Shown here: positions 16,584-24,881 of the stretch, piece after piece | Numbering within the stretch: position 1 is the stretch's first letter | Layout of the letters: each line of letters opens with the position of its first letter | Assembly (NCBI GenBank): GCA_013298845.1 | Contig: JAAFJN010000003.1 | Coordinates: 240,989 to 304,988 of the forward strand | Origin: Chitinophagales bacterium | GTDB taxonomy: Bacteria; Bacteroidota; Bacteroidia; Chitinophagales; Saprospiraceae | Length of the DNA stretch: 64,000 nt | Direction: 5' to 3' | Notes under the pieces: model-generated | Seen by the model: only the letters and a program-made list of their open reading frames with translations | The model's database searches: none | What the model was told of the DNA's origin: nothing | Translations under genes and position numbers: made by a program

Positions 16584-17237
16584 ATGCACAAATTACCCAT
16601 TTTTATTGCTGTCATTGCCCTGTTTGTTGCCTGTACCAGTAAAACCAATACCGCAGCGCAACCGATGACCGAAACCCACGCCACCACCGATAGTACGGTG
16701 TACGGCACGTTGGATACTGCCACTTTTGCCTCGGGCTGTTTCTGGTGTGTGGAGGCCATTTTTGAAAGCCTGAAAGGGGTTAAAGAGGCCGAATCCGGGT
16801 ATTCGGGCGGGCGCACCCAAAATCCGACCTATGAACAGGTTTGTTCGCACACCACCGGCCACACCGAAACCGTTCAGGTGTATTACGACCCCAAAATCAT
16901 CTCTTATCAAACCTTGCTGGAAGTATATTTTGCTTCCATGGATCCCACTCAGGTGGAAGGACAGGGGCCGGATCACGGTGATTCGTACCGCTCGGTGATT
17001 TTTTACCGCACGGCGCAGGAGCAACAACAGGCCGAAGCCTACAAAAAACAATTGGGCGAATCGGGGAAATACAATAAACCCATCGCGGTGATTATTGAGC
17101 CGTTGAAGGTGTTTTATATTGCCGAAGATTACCACCAGAATTTTGAAAGAAACCACCCCGAGCAGCCTTACGTTCGGGCCGTATCTATTCCGCGTTTAAA
17201 AAAGATGCAGGCGCAGTTTCCGGCGTTGTTGAAATAG
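16584..17237 (+). CDS. msrA: Peptide-methionine (S)-S-oxide reductase, lipoprotein form
   Basis: A 217-residue MsrA that reduces methionine S-sulfoxide in damaged proteins. The catalytic motif GCFWC is near residue 50, followed by GVKEAESGYSGGRTQNPTYEQVC, EVYFASMDPTQ, QGPDHGDSYRS and the C-terminal EDYHQNF that completes the substrate pocket. The N-terminus MHKLPIFIAVIALFVAC is a lipoprotein signal with a lipobox ending in Cys17, so the enzyme is probably anchored in the periplasm or outer membrane rather than cytoplasmic, suggesting repair of envelope proteins. Start at ATG 16584 is fixed by this signal. It ends two bases before the stop of convergent rmuC. No MsrB is fused or adjacent. Confidence 0.94.
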   Translation: MHKLPIFIAVIALFVACTSKTNTAAQPMTETHATTDSTVYGTLDTATFASGCFWCVEAIFESLKGVKEAESGYSGGRTQNPTYEQVCSHTTGHTETVQVYYDPKIISYQTLLEVYFASMDPTQVEGQGPDHGDSYRSVIFYRTAQEQQQAEAYKKQLGESGKYNKPIAVIIEPLKVFYIAEDYHQNFERNHPEQPYVRAVSIPRLKKMQAQFPALLK

Positions 17238-17238
17238 G

Positions 17239-18531
17239 CTATCCTTCATCCAGCAAGTCGCTGGGCAATAATTTGGTCGTTTTTGCGCCCAATTCCCGAA
17301 TTTTTTCCGCTTTCCCGATGAGGGTATCGCCGGGCCGGGTCGCCGAAGTTAACTTGTTCATGGCGTCGCCGTAGGCTTGTTGGGCCTGATCGAGGCGGCT
17401 GCCAATACTGCGCAGGTCTTCCACAAAAGCCACAAATTTATCGTATAACAGACCGCTCTGCCGTGCAATCTCCACGACAGAGCGGTTTTGTTTATCCTGT
17501 TTCCAGAGGTGGGCCACGGTGCGCATGGTGGCCAACAGGCTGCTGGTGGTGACCAAAACAATGTTGCGGTCGAGGGCATCGGAGAAGAGGCGGGGATCGG
17601 CTTGGGTGGCGGTGGTGAGGGCCGATTCGAGCGGAATGAACAACAGCAGATAATCGGGGCTGTTGACCTGCTGGAGGAGTTGGTAGTTTTTGCTGCTCAG
17701 GTTGTCCACGTGCGACCGGATGCTGTCCACGTGCGCCTTGAGGTGGCGTTCTTTTTGGGTCGGGTCGGGGTCGTTGAAAAAGCGTTCAAAAGCCGTGAGG
17801 GATACTTTAGAGTCAATAATGAGTTGTTTGTTATCGGGCAGTTGAATGATAAAGTCGGGGCGTTTGGCGGCACCGTCTTCGTCGCGGTAAGTCGTTTGGG
17901 TAAGGAAGTGCACCCCTTTTTGCAGGCCAGATTTTTCGAGCAACACTTCCAACTGAAATTCTCCCCAATCGCCCTGGGTTTTGCTTTGCCCTTTGAGGGC
18001 GGTGGCCAGGTTGTGGGCATCGCGGCTGAGTTGCTGGTTGAGGTCGCGGAGTTGTTCAATTTCTTTGCGTAATCCCGATTTTTCGCGGGTTTCTTCGGTA
18101 AATTTCCGATCAATTTGCGTTTCGAACTCCTGAATTTTTTCGCGCAGCGGCTGCAAAATGAGTTGCATTTGTTGGGCGTTGTGCAGGCTCATTTGCGCGC
18201 CTTTTTGTTCCAGCAAACGGTTGGCCAGGTTTTCAAATTCTGTTTTCAGGCGTTCTTCCGATTGGGCGGCTTCGCGTTGTTGGTGGAGCAAACGTTCCTG
18301 TAAATGGCTAATTTGTTGGTCGCGGGCGGCCAATTGGGCCGAAAATTCGCGAATTTCCTGCTCTTTTTGTTGTTGTTCGAGGCGTAGTTGCTCCAGTTGA
18401 GCCAACGTCGCGTCGTACAGGGCTTTGGGCACCTGAGCAGTGGGCGTTGAAAGATCGGGTCGGTTGCGCAGCAGCAGCAACACCACAATAACCGCCACAA
18501 TGGCAATGGCGAGGTAAACGATGGTATCCAT
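17239..18531 (-). CDS. rmuC: DNA recombination protein RmuC
   Basis: A 430-residue RmuC, a membrane-anchored protein with a predicted nuclease-like core that limits recombination at inverted repeats. Seen: one N-terminal membrane helix (TIVYLAIAIVAVIVVLLLL), a long coiled coil rich in Gln and Glu (about residues 35-185), then the RmuC domain with QGDWGEFQLEVLLEKSGL, PDFIIQLPDNKQLIIDSKVSL (PD-(D/E)XK-like acidic/lysine core) and FIPLESALTTA. Single gene with one of the best promoters in the window, whose -7 box ends four bases before the ATG. In a genome with inverted-repeat elements its role is of some interest. Confidence 0.93.
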   Translation of the reverse strand: MDTIVYLAIAIVAVIVVLLLLRNRPDLSTPTAQVPKALYDATLAQLEQLRLEQQQKEQEIREFSAQLAARDQQISHLQERLLHQQREAAQSEERLKTEFENLANRLLEQKGAQMSLHNAQQMQLILQPLREKIQEFETQIDRKFTEETREKSGLRKEIEQLRDLNQQLSRDAHNLATALKGQSKTQGDWGEFQLEVLLEKSGLQKGVHFLTQTTYRDEDGAAKRPDFIIQLPDNKQLIIDSKVSLTAFERFFNDPDPTQKERHLKAHVDSIRSHVDNLSSKNYQLLQQVNSPDYLLLFIPLESALTTATQADPRLFSDALDRNIVLVTTSSLLATMRTVAHLWKQDKQNRSVVEIARQSGLLYDKFVAFVEDLRSIGSRLDQAQQAYGDAMNKLTSATRPGDTLIGKAEKIRELGAKTTKLLPSDLLDEG

Positions 18532-18535
18532 TGGG

Positions 18536-18569
18536 CAAAGGTAGTGTTTTTGATATTTTTTGTTTCAAA
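18536..18569 (-). promoter_or_regulatory. rmuC promoter, leaderless type
   Basis: On the minus strand TTTG (18566-18569), a 22-base spacer, then TACCTTTG (18536-18543), followed after only four bases by the rmuC ATG. With the usual distance from -7 box to start site, the transcript would begin at or next to the A of ATG. Confidence 0.65.
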
Positions 18570-18583
18570 AATAAAAATACCAA

Positions 18584-19336
18584 TCACATATTATCGCCGA
18601 TAAACGCCCGAAACGCCTTGAGGTAACTGTCAGAAATGGGCAAAGACATATTTCCGATTTGCACGCGCTCCTTTTGCACCGCGTCAATCCAGTCGAGACT
18701 CACAATATACGAGTGGTGGATGCGGATAAAACGGTCGGTGGGTAGCATGGTTTCCATGTTTTTCATCCGTTGGTGCACCACAAATTTTTTCTGCGGGGTA
18801 TGGATGGCCACGTAGTCTTTCATGCCTTCGATGTATTTAATGTCAGCAAGACGAATTTTAACCAGGGTAGTCCCATCTTTTACAAAAATAAAGGAGGGCT
18901 GAGGTTCGGCTGAAGTAGCGTCGGGTTTGTCGGTAGTGTCGGGTGTGGAGGGTGGTGTTTGTTCGGGAGCCTGAACGAGTTTGAGACGTGCGGAGGCTTT
19001 TTCCATAGCCTTAAAAAAACGTTCAAACGTAATAGGTTTCAATAAATAATCCATTACATCGAGTTCGTACCCTTCAATGGCGTATTCTGAATAAGCGGTG
19101 GTGAGAATGACGTAAGGTTTTTTGGAAAGAACTTTCAGCAACCCGATACCCGTAATTTCGGGCATTTGGACGTCGAGAAAAAGGATATCAATGGGGGTAT
19201 TGTGCAATACCTCAATGGCCTCAATGGGGCTGGAGCAGGTTTTTTCCAGCCGCAAAAACGGAATTTTTTTTACGTAATCGCTCAGCAATTGGCGGGCCAG
19301 CGGTTCGTCGTCCACGATGAGGCAATTTAAAGTCAT
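18584..19336 (-). CDS. LytTR-family response regulator
   Basis: A 250-residue response regulator. The receiver domain (about residues 1-120) has the acidic pocket IVDDEPLA, the phosphorylated Asp in ILFLDVQMPE (near residue 56), and TTAYSEYA and LLKPITFERF with the conserved Lys. A linker of about 40 residues rich in Pro/Thr/Asp follows, then a LytTR DNA-binding domain (FIFVKDGTTLVKIRLADIKY, IEGMKDYVAIH, RFIRIHHSYIVS). It overlaps the upstream histidine kinase by four bases (ATGA) and is surely its partner. Targets are unknown; the divergent barrel gene at 20616 is a candidate by position. Confidence 0.93.
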   Translation of the reverse strand: MTLNCLIVDDEPLARQLLSDYVKKIPFLRLEKTCSSPIEAIEVLHNTPIDILFLDVQMPEITGIGLLKVLSKKPYVILTTAYSEYAIEGYELDVMDYLLKPITFERFFKAMEKASARLKLVQAPEQTPPSTPDTTDKPDATSAEPQPSFIFVKDGTTLVKIRLADIKYIEGMKDYVAIHTPQKKFVVHQRMKNMETMLPTDRFIRIHHSYIVSLDWIDAVQKERVQIGNMSLPISDSYLKAFRAFIGDNM

Positions 19337-20376
19337 ATCAATTGTATGGTTAAATCAATGCGATAACGGTCGGGGAGCGAGGTGACCTCCAACTGATAAC
19401 GATTGGGGTAACTCAAATCGAGGCGGCGGCGCACATTTTGCAACCCGATGCCCGGCTTTTCGGTGGTGTTTTCGCCTTTTCCGGCAATAATACTGTTTTC
19501 GACGGTATATTTTAGGGTTTTATGGTCACCGGCGAGGTGGGCTTTGATCCAGGCGTCGGGGGCATTGTTACTAACGCCGTGTTTAAAGGCATTTTCGAGG
19601 AAAGTAATGAGGATCAGCGGAGTTACCTGCGTTTGTTCATTCACGCCATCCCACACAAATTCGATGGGGATTTCGTGGTTAAGGCGCATTTTTTCGAGGC
19701 TGATATAGTTTTCCATGTATTCCACTTCTTTGTGCAGCGGTACTGCCGCGTGGTTGGAATCGTAAATCATGTAACGCATCATTTGCGCCAGTTTGGCCAC
19801 TACATCGGGGGTTTTGGGTGATTGTGAAAACGCCAGATAATAGAGGTTATTGAGGGTATTAAACAAAAAATGGGGGTTAATCTGGGCTTTGAGGAAGCGC
19901 AATTCGGCGCTTAATTTTTCGTGTTCCAGTTCTTTGCGCTGCGCATCCAGTTGAAGCCAGTCTTCCACAAATTTCAACATGGCCACAAATAAGACAATAA
20001 ATATGGTGTTTACCACAAAAATAACGGCAAACCGGGTACTTCGCAAAAACTCCATCGTGCGCTGAAAATCGGCGGCAATATGTTGCTTCCACTGAATGGT
20101 CAGGTAAATCACCACCGCAAAAGGAATTAAATATTCCAGAATGTACCGGGCGGGATTTTTGTGTTGTAAAAAACGCGGGAAGAAGATAAAATAATTGAGG
20201 TACGCCGCCGCCATCATCGCCAGCACGTGAGAGCCTGCATCCACAATTAATTCGCTGGTAGTACGGCCCGGCATCCAGGGCGAATAAGAAATCTGGTACA
20301 AAAAAAAGGAAAAATACACGCACCAGAACAGGGCGTGAATCCAGAATATGCGGCGGTGAGGTGAACTGTGTTGCAT
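19333..20376 (-). CDS. LytS/YpdA-type sensor histidine kinase (His_kinase family)
   Basis: A 347-residue membrane kinase. Four or so hydrophobic segments fill the N-terminal 140 residues (IFWIHALFWCVYFSFFLYQI, HVLAMMAAAYLNYFIFFPRF, YLIPFAVVIYLTI, FAVIFVVNTIFIVLFVAML). Then comes the His_kinase box with the phosphorylated His in ELRFLKAQINPHFLFNTLNN, and a short ATPase domain with ITFLENAFKHG and GIGLQNVRRRL. No separate periplasmic sensor domain is evident, so the signal is probably sensed in the membrane. Start is ATG 20374-20376, ten bases after a -7 box; the frame to 20430 lies upstream of that promoter. Operon with the LytTR regulator. Confidence 0.92.
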   Translation of the reverse strand: MQHSSPHRRIFWIHALFWCVYFSFFLYQISYSPWMPGRTTSELIVDAGSHVLAMMAAAYLNYFIFFPRFLQHKNPARYILEYLIPFAVVIYLTIQWKQHIAADFQRTMEFLRSTRFAVIFVVNTIFIVLFVAMLKFVEDWLQLDAQRKELEHEKLSAELRFLKAQINPHFLFNTLNNLYYLAFSQSPKTPDVVAKLAQMMRYMIYDSNHAAVPLHKEVEYMENYISLEKMRLNHEIPIEFVWDGVNEQTQVTPLILITFLENAFKHGVSNNAPDAWIKAHLAGDHKTLKYTVENSIIAGKGENTTEKPGIGLQNVRRRLDLSYPNRYQLEVTSLPDRYRIDLTIQLI

Positions 20377-20386
20377 CGTATGACTG

Positions 20387-20394
20387 CAAAGATA
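20387..20394 (-). promoter_or_regulatory. -7 box for the LytS/LytTR operon
   Basis: TATCTTTG on the minus strand, ten bases before the kinase ATG at 20376. It decides the start, because the upstream in-frame ATG at 20430 would precede it. No -33 TTTG seen. Confidence 0.5.
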
Positions 20395-20615
20395 GGGATG
20401 CTGTTTCGGATTGTGCCGTATTTCGGCCATTCGGCCTTTTTGTGGGTTATTCCCGTTTTTTCTTTAGATAAGTGGGCTTTTTTTTCAAAAATACCCTTTA
20501 TCGGAATTGGCATAAAAATAAGTAGAGCCTGCCGATGAAAAAGGGGTAACTATCGAATGAAGTGCAACGGTGCCCGCCAATGTCCGGTCTTTTGCAGCAA
20601 ATTATACACTAATTC

Positions 20616-23360
20616 ATGAAAATTAATACCATCGCATCGGTTAAAAGATCGGCCATTTGGGCTGGCTTGTTGAGTTGCACTTTATTGTTTGTTTCGGCCA
20701 TGACGCTGGTTGCGCAACCCACGGGTGCACCCGCCGGTGCTGCCGGTTTTGATCCTTCCAAAATGGAAATTGGCCGTTTTTACGGTAAAGTAGTGGACGA
20801 AAAAGGTAAAGGCGTGGGTTACGCAACGGTGAAGTTATTGGGCAAAAAATTTGACCCCCAAACAAAAACCTTCAACGAAACCCTCATCGCGGGTCAACTC
20901 ACCGAAGAAAATGGCGATTTTAATTTAGAAAAACTCCCGGTGGTGGGCGATTTTACCCTCAAAATTTCGTTTCTCGGATACGGGGAGGTGACCCAAACGG
21001 TCACTTTTGGCATTAAACCGCCCCCAATGCCCGGCAAACCCGGTGGTATGCCCGCCGATTCGACCAATAAAGCCAGTGGCGCTCCCAAGGCTCCGACGGG
21101 CGGTTTTACACCTCCGGCCGGTGGTTTCCCCGGCGGTGGCGGATTTCCCGGTGGCGGTCAGAAATTTGAAAAAGACCTGGGCAATATCCGCATCAGCGAA
21201 GACAGCAAAGTGCTGGGAGAAGTGACCATTACGGAACGCGCCAGCGTGGCTACATTGGCCATTGATCGCAAATCGTACCGCGTGGACAAAGATATTTCGT
21301 CGGCGGGTGGTACTGCCCAGGATGCCCTGAAAAACGTTCCATCCTTGTCGGTAGATTTGGATGGTAACGTGAGTTTGCGCAACGGCGCGCCGCAAATATT
21401 TGTGGATGGTCGCCCCACAACCCTTTCGCTCGACCAAATTTCGGCCGATGCCATTGAATCGGTAGAGGTCATTACCAATCCATCGGCCAAATACGACGCG
21501 GGCGGCGGAACGGCGGGCATCATCAATATTGTGTTAAAAAAAGAGCGCCGTTTGGGCTATAACGGCAATGTGCGCACCGGCGCTGATTCGCGCGGTGGCT
21601 ACAATTTTGGCGGCGATCTGAACGCACGCGGTGGTAAAATAAATCTTTTTGCTTCGGCAAATATTAATAAAAATAAAAACTTTGGCGATGGCGAAACCAT
21701 TCGTCAAAACAATTTCGGGGCTCCCCTGAGCAATATCACACAAACTACGCACAACAACATCAACGGCCTGTTTGCCAATGGCAGGGCCGGGGTTGACTTC
21801 CTGCTCGACAATCGGAATACACTTACCCTGAGCGGTAACTACACCCGGGGTAAGTTTCGGCCCAGCGACGAAATCGTGACGGTCACGGACTATCTTTACC
21901 CTACGGAAACCATTTCTGACAGTTATACTCGTTTGGCGGATCTGGACCGGAATTTCCGCAATGTGGGGGCATCGGTGCAGTTTAAACATTTGTTTCCCAA
22001 ACAAGGACACGAATGGACGGCCGATTTTAATTACAACCGCGTTCGGTTCCGGGGTGGCAGTGATTACATGACCAATTACGACAACGGGATAACCAGTTTG
22101 GAACGGCAGGCGGCATTGGGTCGGGGTAATATTTTTACATTCCAGACGGATGTGGTAAATCCCATTAATTCCAAAACCAAATTGGAATACGGTGCGCGGG
22201 CTTCTGCACGCCTGAACCAAAATGAGAACGAAAATTTTTATTTTGACAATGCCAACAATGAGTGGGTGCAGGTGACCCAAATTTCGGATCGTTATAAATT
22301 TAGCGATAACGTGGCGGCGGCTTACCTGCAAGGTTCCCGTCAAATGGGTAAATGGGGTTTCCAAGCGGGGTTACGGGCCGAAAGCAGCCTTTATTCCGGC
22401 GCATTGCTCGATCGCGATTCGTCGTTTGCCATTGTTTACCCCATTAGTTTGTTCCCCAGCGTTTTTGTGACGCGCAAACTTAACGAAAGTGCCCAAGTGC
22501 AATTGGCGTACACCCGTCGCGTCAATCGCCCGAATTTTTTCCAAACCATGCCTTTCACCGATTTTAGCGATTCGTTGAACCTGCGTAGGGGCAACCCGCA
22601 GTTGATCCCGGAATTTACCAATTCCATTGAGGCCACGTACCAGAAAATTTTTAACAAAGGGCATAATTTATTGGTGTCGCTGTATTACAAACAAGCGACC
22701 AACCTGATTACAACGTACCAATTTAATGAATACAACAGTGAATTGGATCGCGAAGTAGTCGTTACAAGTTACGCCAACTCCGACTACGCGGCGGCTTACG
22801 GGGCCGAAATTACCCTCAAAAATTCGTTTTTTAAATGGTTGGATTTAACCACCAACGTCAACGTATATCAATCGGATGTAGATGCCACCAATGTAAGCGC
22901 GGGTTTAACGGTGAGTCAATTGAGCGCATTTGTGAAAGAAACCGCGCAATTTAAACTGCCTAAAGGGTTTTCTTTTCAGATCAACGGTGAGTACCGCACC
23001 CGCACGGCATTTACCCCATCCAATAACAATGACCCATTCCGTGGAGGTCCCATGGGTGGACAAAATATTAACACTGCCCAAGGGTACGCGCTGCCTAACT
23101 GGTTCGTGGATTTATCGCTCCGCAAAGAGTTCATGAACCGCAAGTTTATTGCATCGTTGAGTGTGCAGGACGTATTTGCCAGCCGCAAATTTGGTTCGTA
23201 CACCTACACCGATTTTTTTGTGCAGGATTCGTACCGCATTATGGCGCAGCAGACCGTGCGTTTAAACCTCACTTACACCTTTGGAAAAATGGACACCTCG
23301 TTGTTCTCCCGGAAAAACAACCGGATGAATATGCAGGGTGGAGATATGATAGGTAATTAG
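20616..23360 (+). CDS. Outer-membrane TonB-receptor-like barrel (OMP_b-brl_3 type)
   Basis: A 914-residue outer-membrane protein. After a long signal peptide (LLSCTLLFVSAMTLVAQ) comes a CarboxypepD_reg-like beta-sandwich (FYGKVVDEKGKGVGYATVKL, residues about 53-130), then a linker of about 55 residues made of Pro, Gly and Lys (PPPMPGKPGGMP, GGFPGGGGFPGGGQ), a plug domain (TAQDALKNVPSLSVD, GAPQIFVDGRPTTL, IESVEVITNPSAKYD) and a large barrel ending in LNLTYTFGKMDTSLFSRKNN. This is the family that resembles SusC/TonB receptors but lacks a recognisable SusD partner; none is nearby. Substrate unknown. Divergent from the LytS/LytTR pair with 240 bases between. A terminator follows. Confidence 0.9.
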   Translation: MKINTIASVKRSAIWAGLLSCTLLFVSAMTLVAQPTGAPAGAAGFDPSKMEIGRFYGKVVDEKGKGVGYATVKLLGKKFDPQTKTFNETLIAGQLTEENGDFNLEKLPVVGDFTLKISFLGYGEVTQTVTFGIKPPPMPGKPGGMPADSTNKASGAPKAPTGGFTPPAGGFPGGGGFPGGGQKFEKDLGNIRISEDSKVLGEVTITERASVATLAIDRKSYRVDKDISSAGGTAQDALKNVPSLSVDLDGNVSLRNGAPQIFVDGRPTTLSLDQISADAIESVEVITNPSAKYDAGGGTAGIINIVLKKERRLGYNGNVRTGADSRGGYNFGGDLNARGGKINLFASANINKNKNFGDGETIRQNNFGAPLSNITQTTHNNINGLFANGRAGVDFLLDNRNTLTLSGNYTRGKFRPSDEIVTVTDYLYPTETISDSYTRLADLDRNFRNVGASVQFKHLFPKQGHEWTADFNYNRVRFRGGSDYMTNYDNGITSLERQAALGRGNIFTFQTDVVNPINSKTKLEYGARASARLNQNENENFYFDNANNEWVQVTQISDRYKFSDNVAAAYLQGSRQMGKWGFQAGLRAESSLYSGALLDRDSSFAIVYPISLFPSVFVTRKLNESAQVQLAYTRRVNRPNFFQTMPFTDFSDSLNLRRGNPQLIPEFTNSIEATYQKIFNKGHNLLVSLYYKQATNLITTYQFNEYNSELDREVVVTSYANSDYAAAYGAEITLKNSFFKWLDLTTNVNVYQSDVDATNVSAGLTVSQLSAFVKETAQFKLPKGFSFQINGEYRTRTAFTPSNNNDPFRGGPMGGQNINTAQGYALPNWFVDLSLRKEFMNRKFIASLSVQDVFASRKFGSYTYTDFFVQDSYRIMAQQTVRLNLTYTFGKMDTSLFSRKNNRMNMQGGDMIGN

Positions 23361-23382
23361 TGAATATATTTTGAGTTTTGAT

Positions 23383-23418
23383 AAACCGGAACCTGAAGTA
23401 ATTTGGGCGCCGGTTTTT
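23383..23418 (+). terminator. Terminator after the large barrel gene
   Basis: AAACCGG at 23383-23389 pairs with CCGGTTT at 23410-23416 and runs into a T-stretch (GGTTTTTTTG). It lies 23 bases after the stop codon on the same strand. Confidence 0.6.
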
Positions 23419-23490
23419 TTGTGGGTTTCCCAACGATGATAGGGTTAGTGCCGTCTAAGGTAATTATTCACTTCTTGTAATCTAAAGACT

Positions 23491-24114
23491 ATGAAACAAG
23501 CAATTACCTTTATTTTAATACTTATTGGCAGCCTTCCCTTTTATGTACAAGCGCAACGCTTCAGTGCAGGTCTGGTAGCCGGAGCGGGCAACCGGATGTT
23601 GGGGGCAGAAAATTCTATGAACCCGCTACAGTATAATTTGGCTATCGGGCTGGATGGCGATGTTCGCATCTGGCGGCAATTATACGGCGTGAGCCGCGTT
23701 GAGTTTACCCGGAAAAATTACACCCAACCCATTTTTTCCACCACAATATTGGGGGAAACTACGCTCCTGCAACAAGATGCCGTGCGGTATTTTGCGGGTT
23801 TGGGCTGGAAAACGAAGTCTTTTTATACCAACGCCGGTTTTTTTTACAATGATTTTTTGGGTGGGAGTGAGCCGTATCCTCAAAATCTTATCTGTTGCGT
23901 CGGCGATTGCGCTCCGATTATTCCGGAGGGCAAAAAGGAAAAGTTTAACGTATGGGGTTATTACGGCGCGGCCGGGTTGTTGCGGCCGTTAACACCCCGT
24001 ACCGAGGCGCTGTTTGAACTAAACTACAGCCAAGAAATGGGGGTTTTTTACAGCAATTCCATTGAAACATTTAGCGCTTTAGGTTTTCGAATAGGTATGA
24101 AATACCGCATTTAA
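23491..24114 (+). CDS. Small outer-membrane barrel protein, paralogue 1
   Basis: A 207-residue exported protein. Signal peptide MKQAITFILILIGSLPFYVQA, cleaved before QRFSAG. The mature part alternates strands and turns typical of an eight-stranded barrel (SAGLVAGAGNRMLG, GVSRVEFTRKNY, FYTNAGFFYNDFLGG, AALFELNYSQEMGVF-like segments) and ends in an aromatic strand, FRIGMKYRI. It contains an extracellular-looking loop with several cysteines (ICCVGDC). It is a paralogue of the next gene, sharing FY-A/T-AGxxxxD--GGE/S and the final LGxRxGM/V strand. Function unknown. Confidence 0.75.
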   Translation: MKQAITFILILIGSLPFYVQAQRFSAGLVAGAGNRMLGAENSMNPLQYNLAIGLDGDVRIWRQLYGVSRVEFTRKNYTQPIFSTTILGETTLLQQDAVRYFAGLGWKTKSFYTNAGFFYNDFLGGSEPYPQNLICCVGDCAPIIPEGKKEKFNVWGYYGAAGLLRPLTPRTEALFELNYSQEMGVFYSNSIETFSALGFRIGMKYRI

Positions 24115-24181
24115 CCGGCCTTCTAATTACAGTATCCGAAAAAATTTGCCTTTTATTTTAACTTTAAATACGATAAACAAC

Positions 24182-24823
24182 ATGAAAAAGATCACTACAG
24201 TTATTGTTTTTTGCCTTTGTTTTTGGCAAATGTCGAGTGCGCAGCACCGCGTCACGCTTGGAATTATTGGCGGCGGCGGCGGCAATGTGTTTTTGGACAA
24301 AGACACCGATAAAAACTCGGCGCAATTGAACACGGCTTTTGGGGTGGATATGGGTTGCCAGGTTTGGGAAAAGTTTTATCTCAATGCCCGAAGCGAATAT
24401 CAGCAGCGGTATTATTTTATTGATCCTTATTTGGCGAATACCTACAACAACCGGAACAATTGGAAAACCAGAGCCGCGTTCACCCATCAGTTGGGATTGG
24501 GTTGGCGAACCCGTGCCTTTTACGCAACGGCCGGGGCCACCTTCACCGATGATGTATCGGGGGGCGAACAGTATAACCCGGATTACCTGCTCTGCGGTCT
24601 GATGACTCCTCAAGAGTTGGCATTATTGGAAAAACCCAGTTACGAGACTTTTAATAATTGGGGCGTTTTTTTTAGGACGGGGTTTACGCCCAAAATTGGG
24701 GCGCATACGCGCTTAATTACCGAAATTCAGTGGGCGCAAGAACGCAACACCAACATAAAAAGCAACTATTTGCAGGCTTTTGGCGCGTTGGGCGCACGCA
24801 TGGGCGTGCAGTTTGAACTTTAG
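24182..24823 (+). CDS. Small outer-membrane barrel protein, paralogue 2
   Basis: A 213-residue exported protein. ATG at 24182 gives the signal peptide MKKITTVIVFCLCFWQMSSA; the frame to 24146 adds 12 residues with no signal character. The mature part starts VTLGIIGGGGGNVFL, continues with barrel-like strands (WEKFYLNARSEYQQRYYF, LGLGWRTRAFYATAGATF, LITEIQWAQERNTN) and ends LGARMGVQFEL. It matches the preceding gene in length, strand order and several motifs, so the pair arose by tandem duplication; they lie 67 bases apart and are probably cotranscribed. Function unknown. Confidence 0.75.
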   Translation: MKKITTVIVFCLCFWQMSSAQHRVTLGIIGGGGGNVFLDKDTDKNSAQLNTAFGVDMGCQVWEKFYLNARSEYQQRYYFIDPYLANTYNNRNNWKTRAAFTHQLGLGWRTRAFYATAGATFTDDVSGGEQYNPDYLLCGLMTPQELALLEKPSYETFNNWGVFFRTGFTPKIGAHTRLITEIQWAQERNTNIKSNYLQAFGALGARMGVQFEL

Positions 24824-24869
24824 TAACTGCTTCCCTGAGGGTTATGTCGCGTTTTTTTGACAAACAACC

Positions 24870-24877
24870 TATCTTTG
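24870..24877 (+). promoter_or_regulatory. -7 box for the AAA/PD-(D/E)XK gene, leaderless type
   Basis: TATCTTTG ends four bases before the ATG at 24882, so the transcript should start at or within a base or two of the start codon. No -33 TTTG at the usual distance. Confidence 0.55.
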
Positions 24878-24881
24878 TGCC

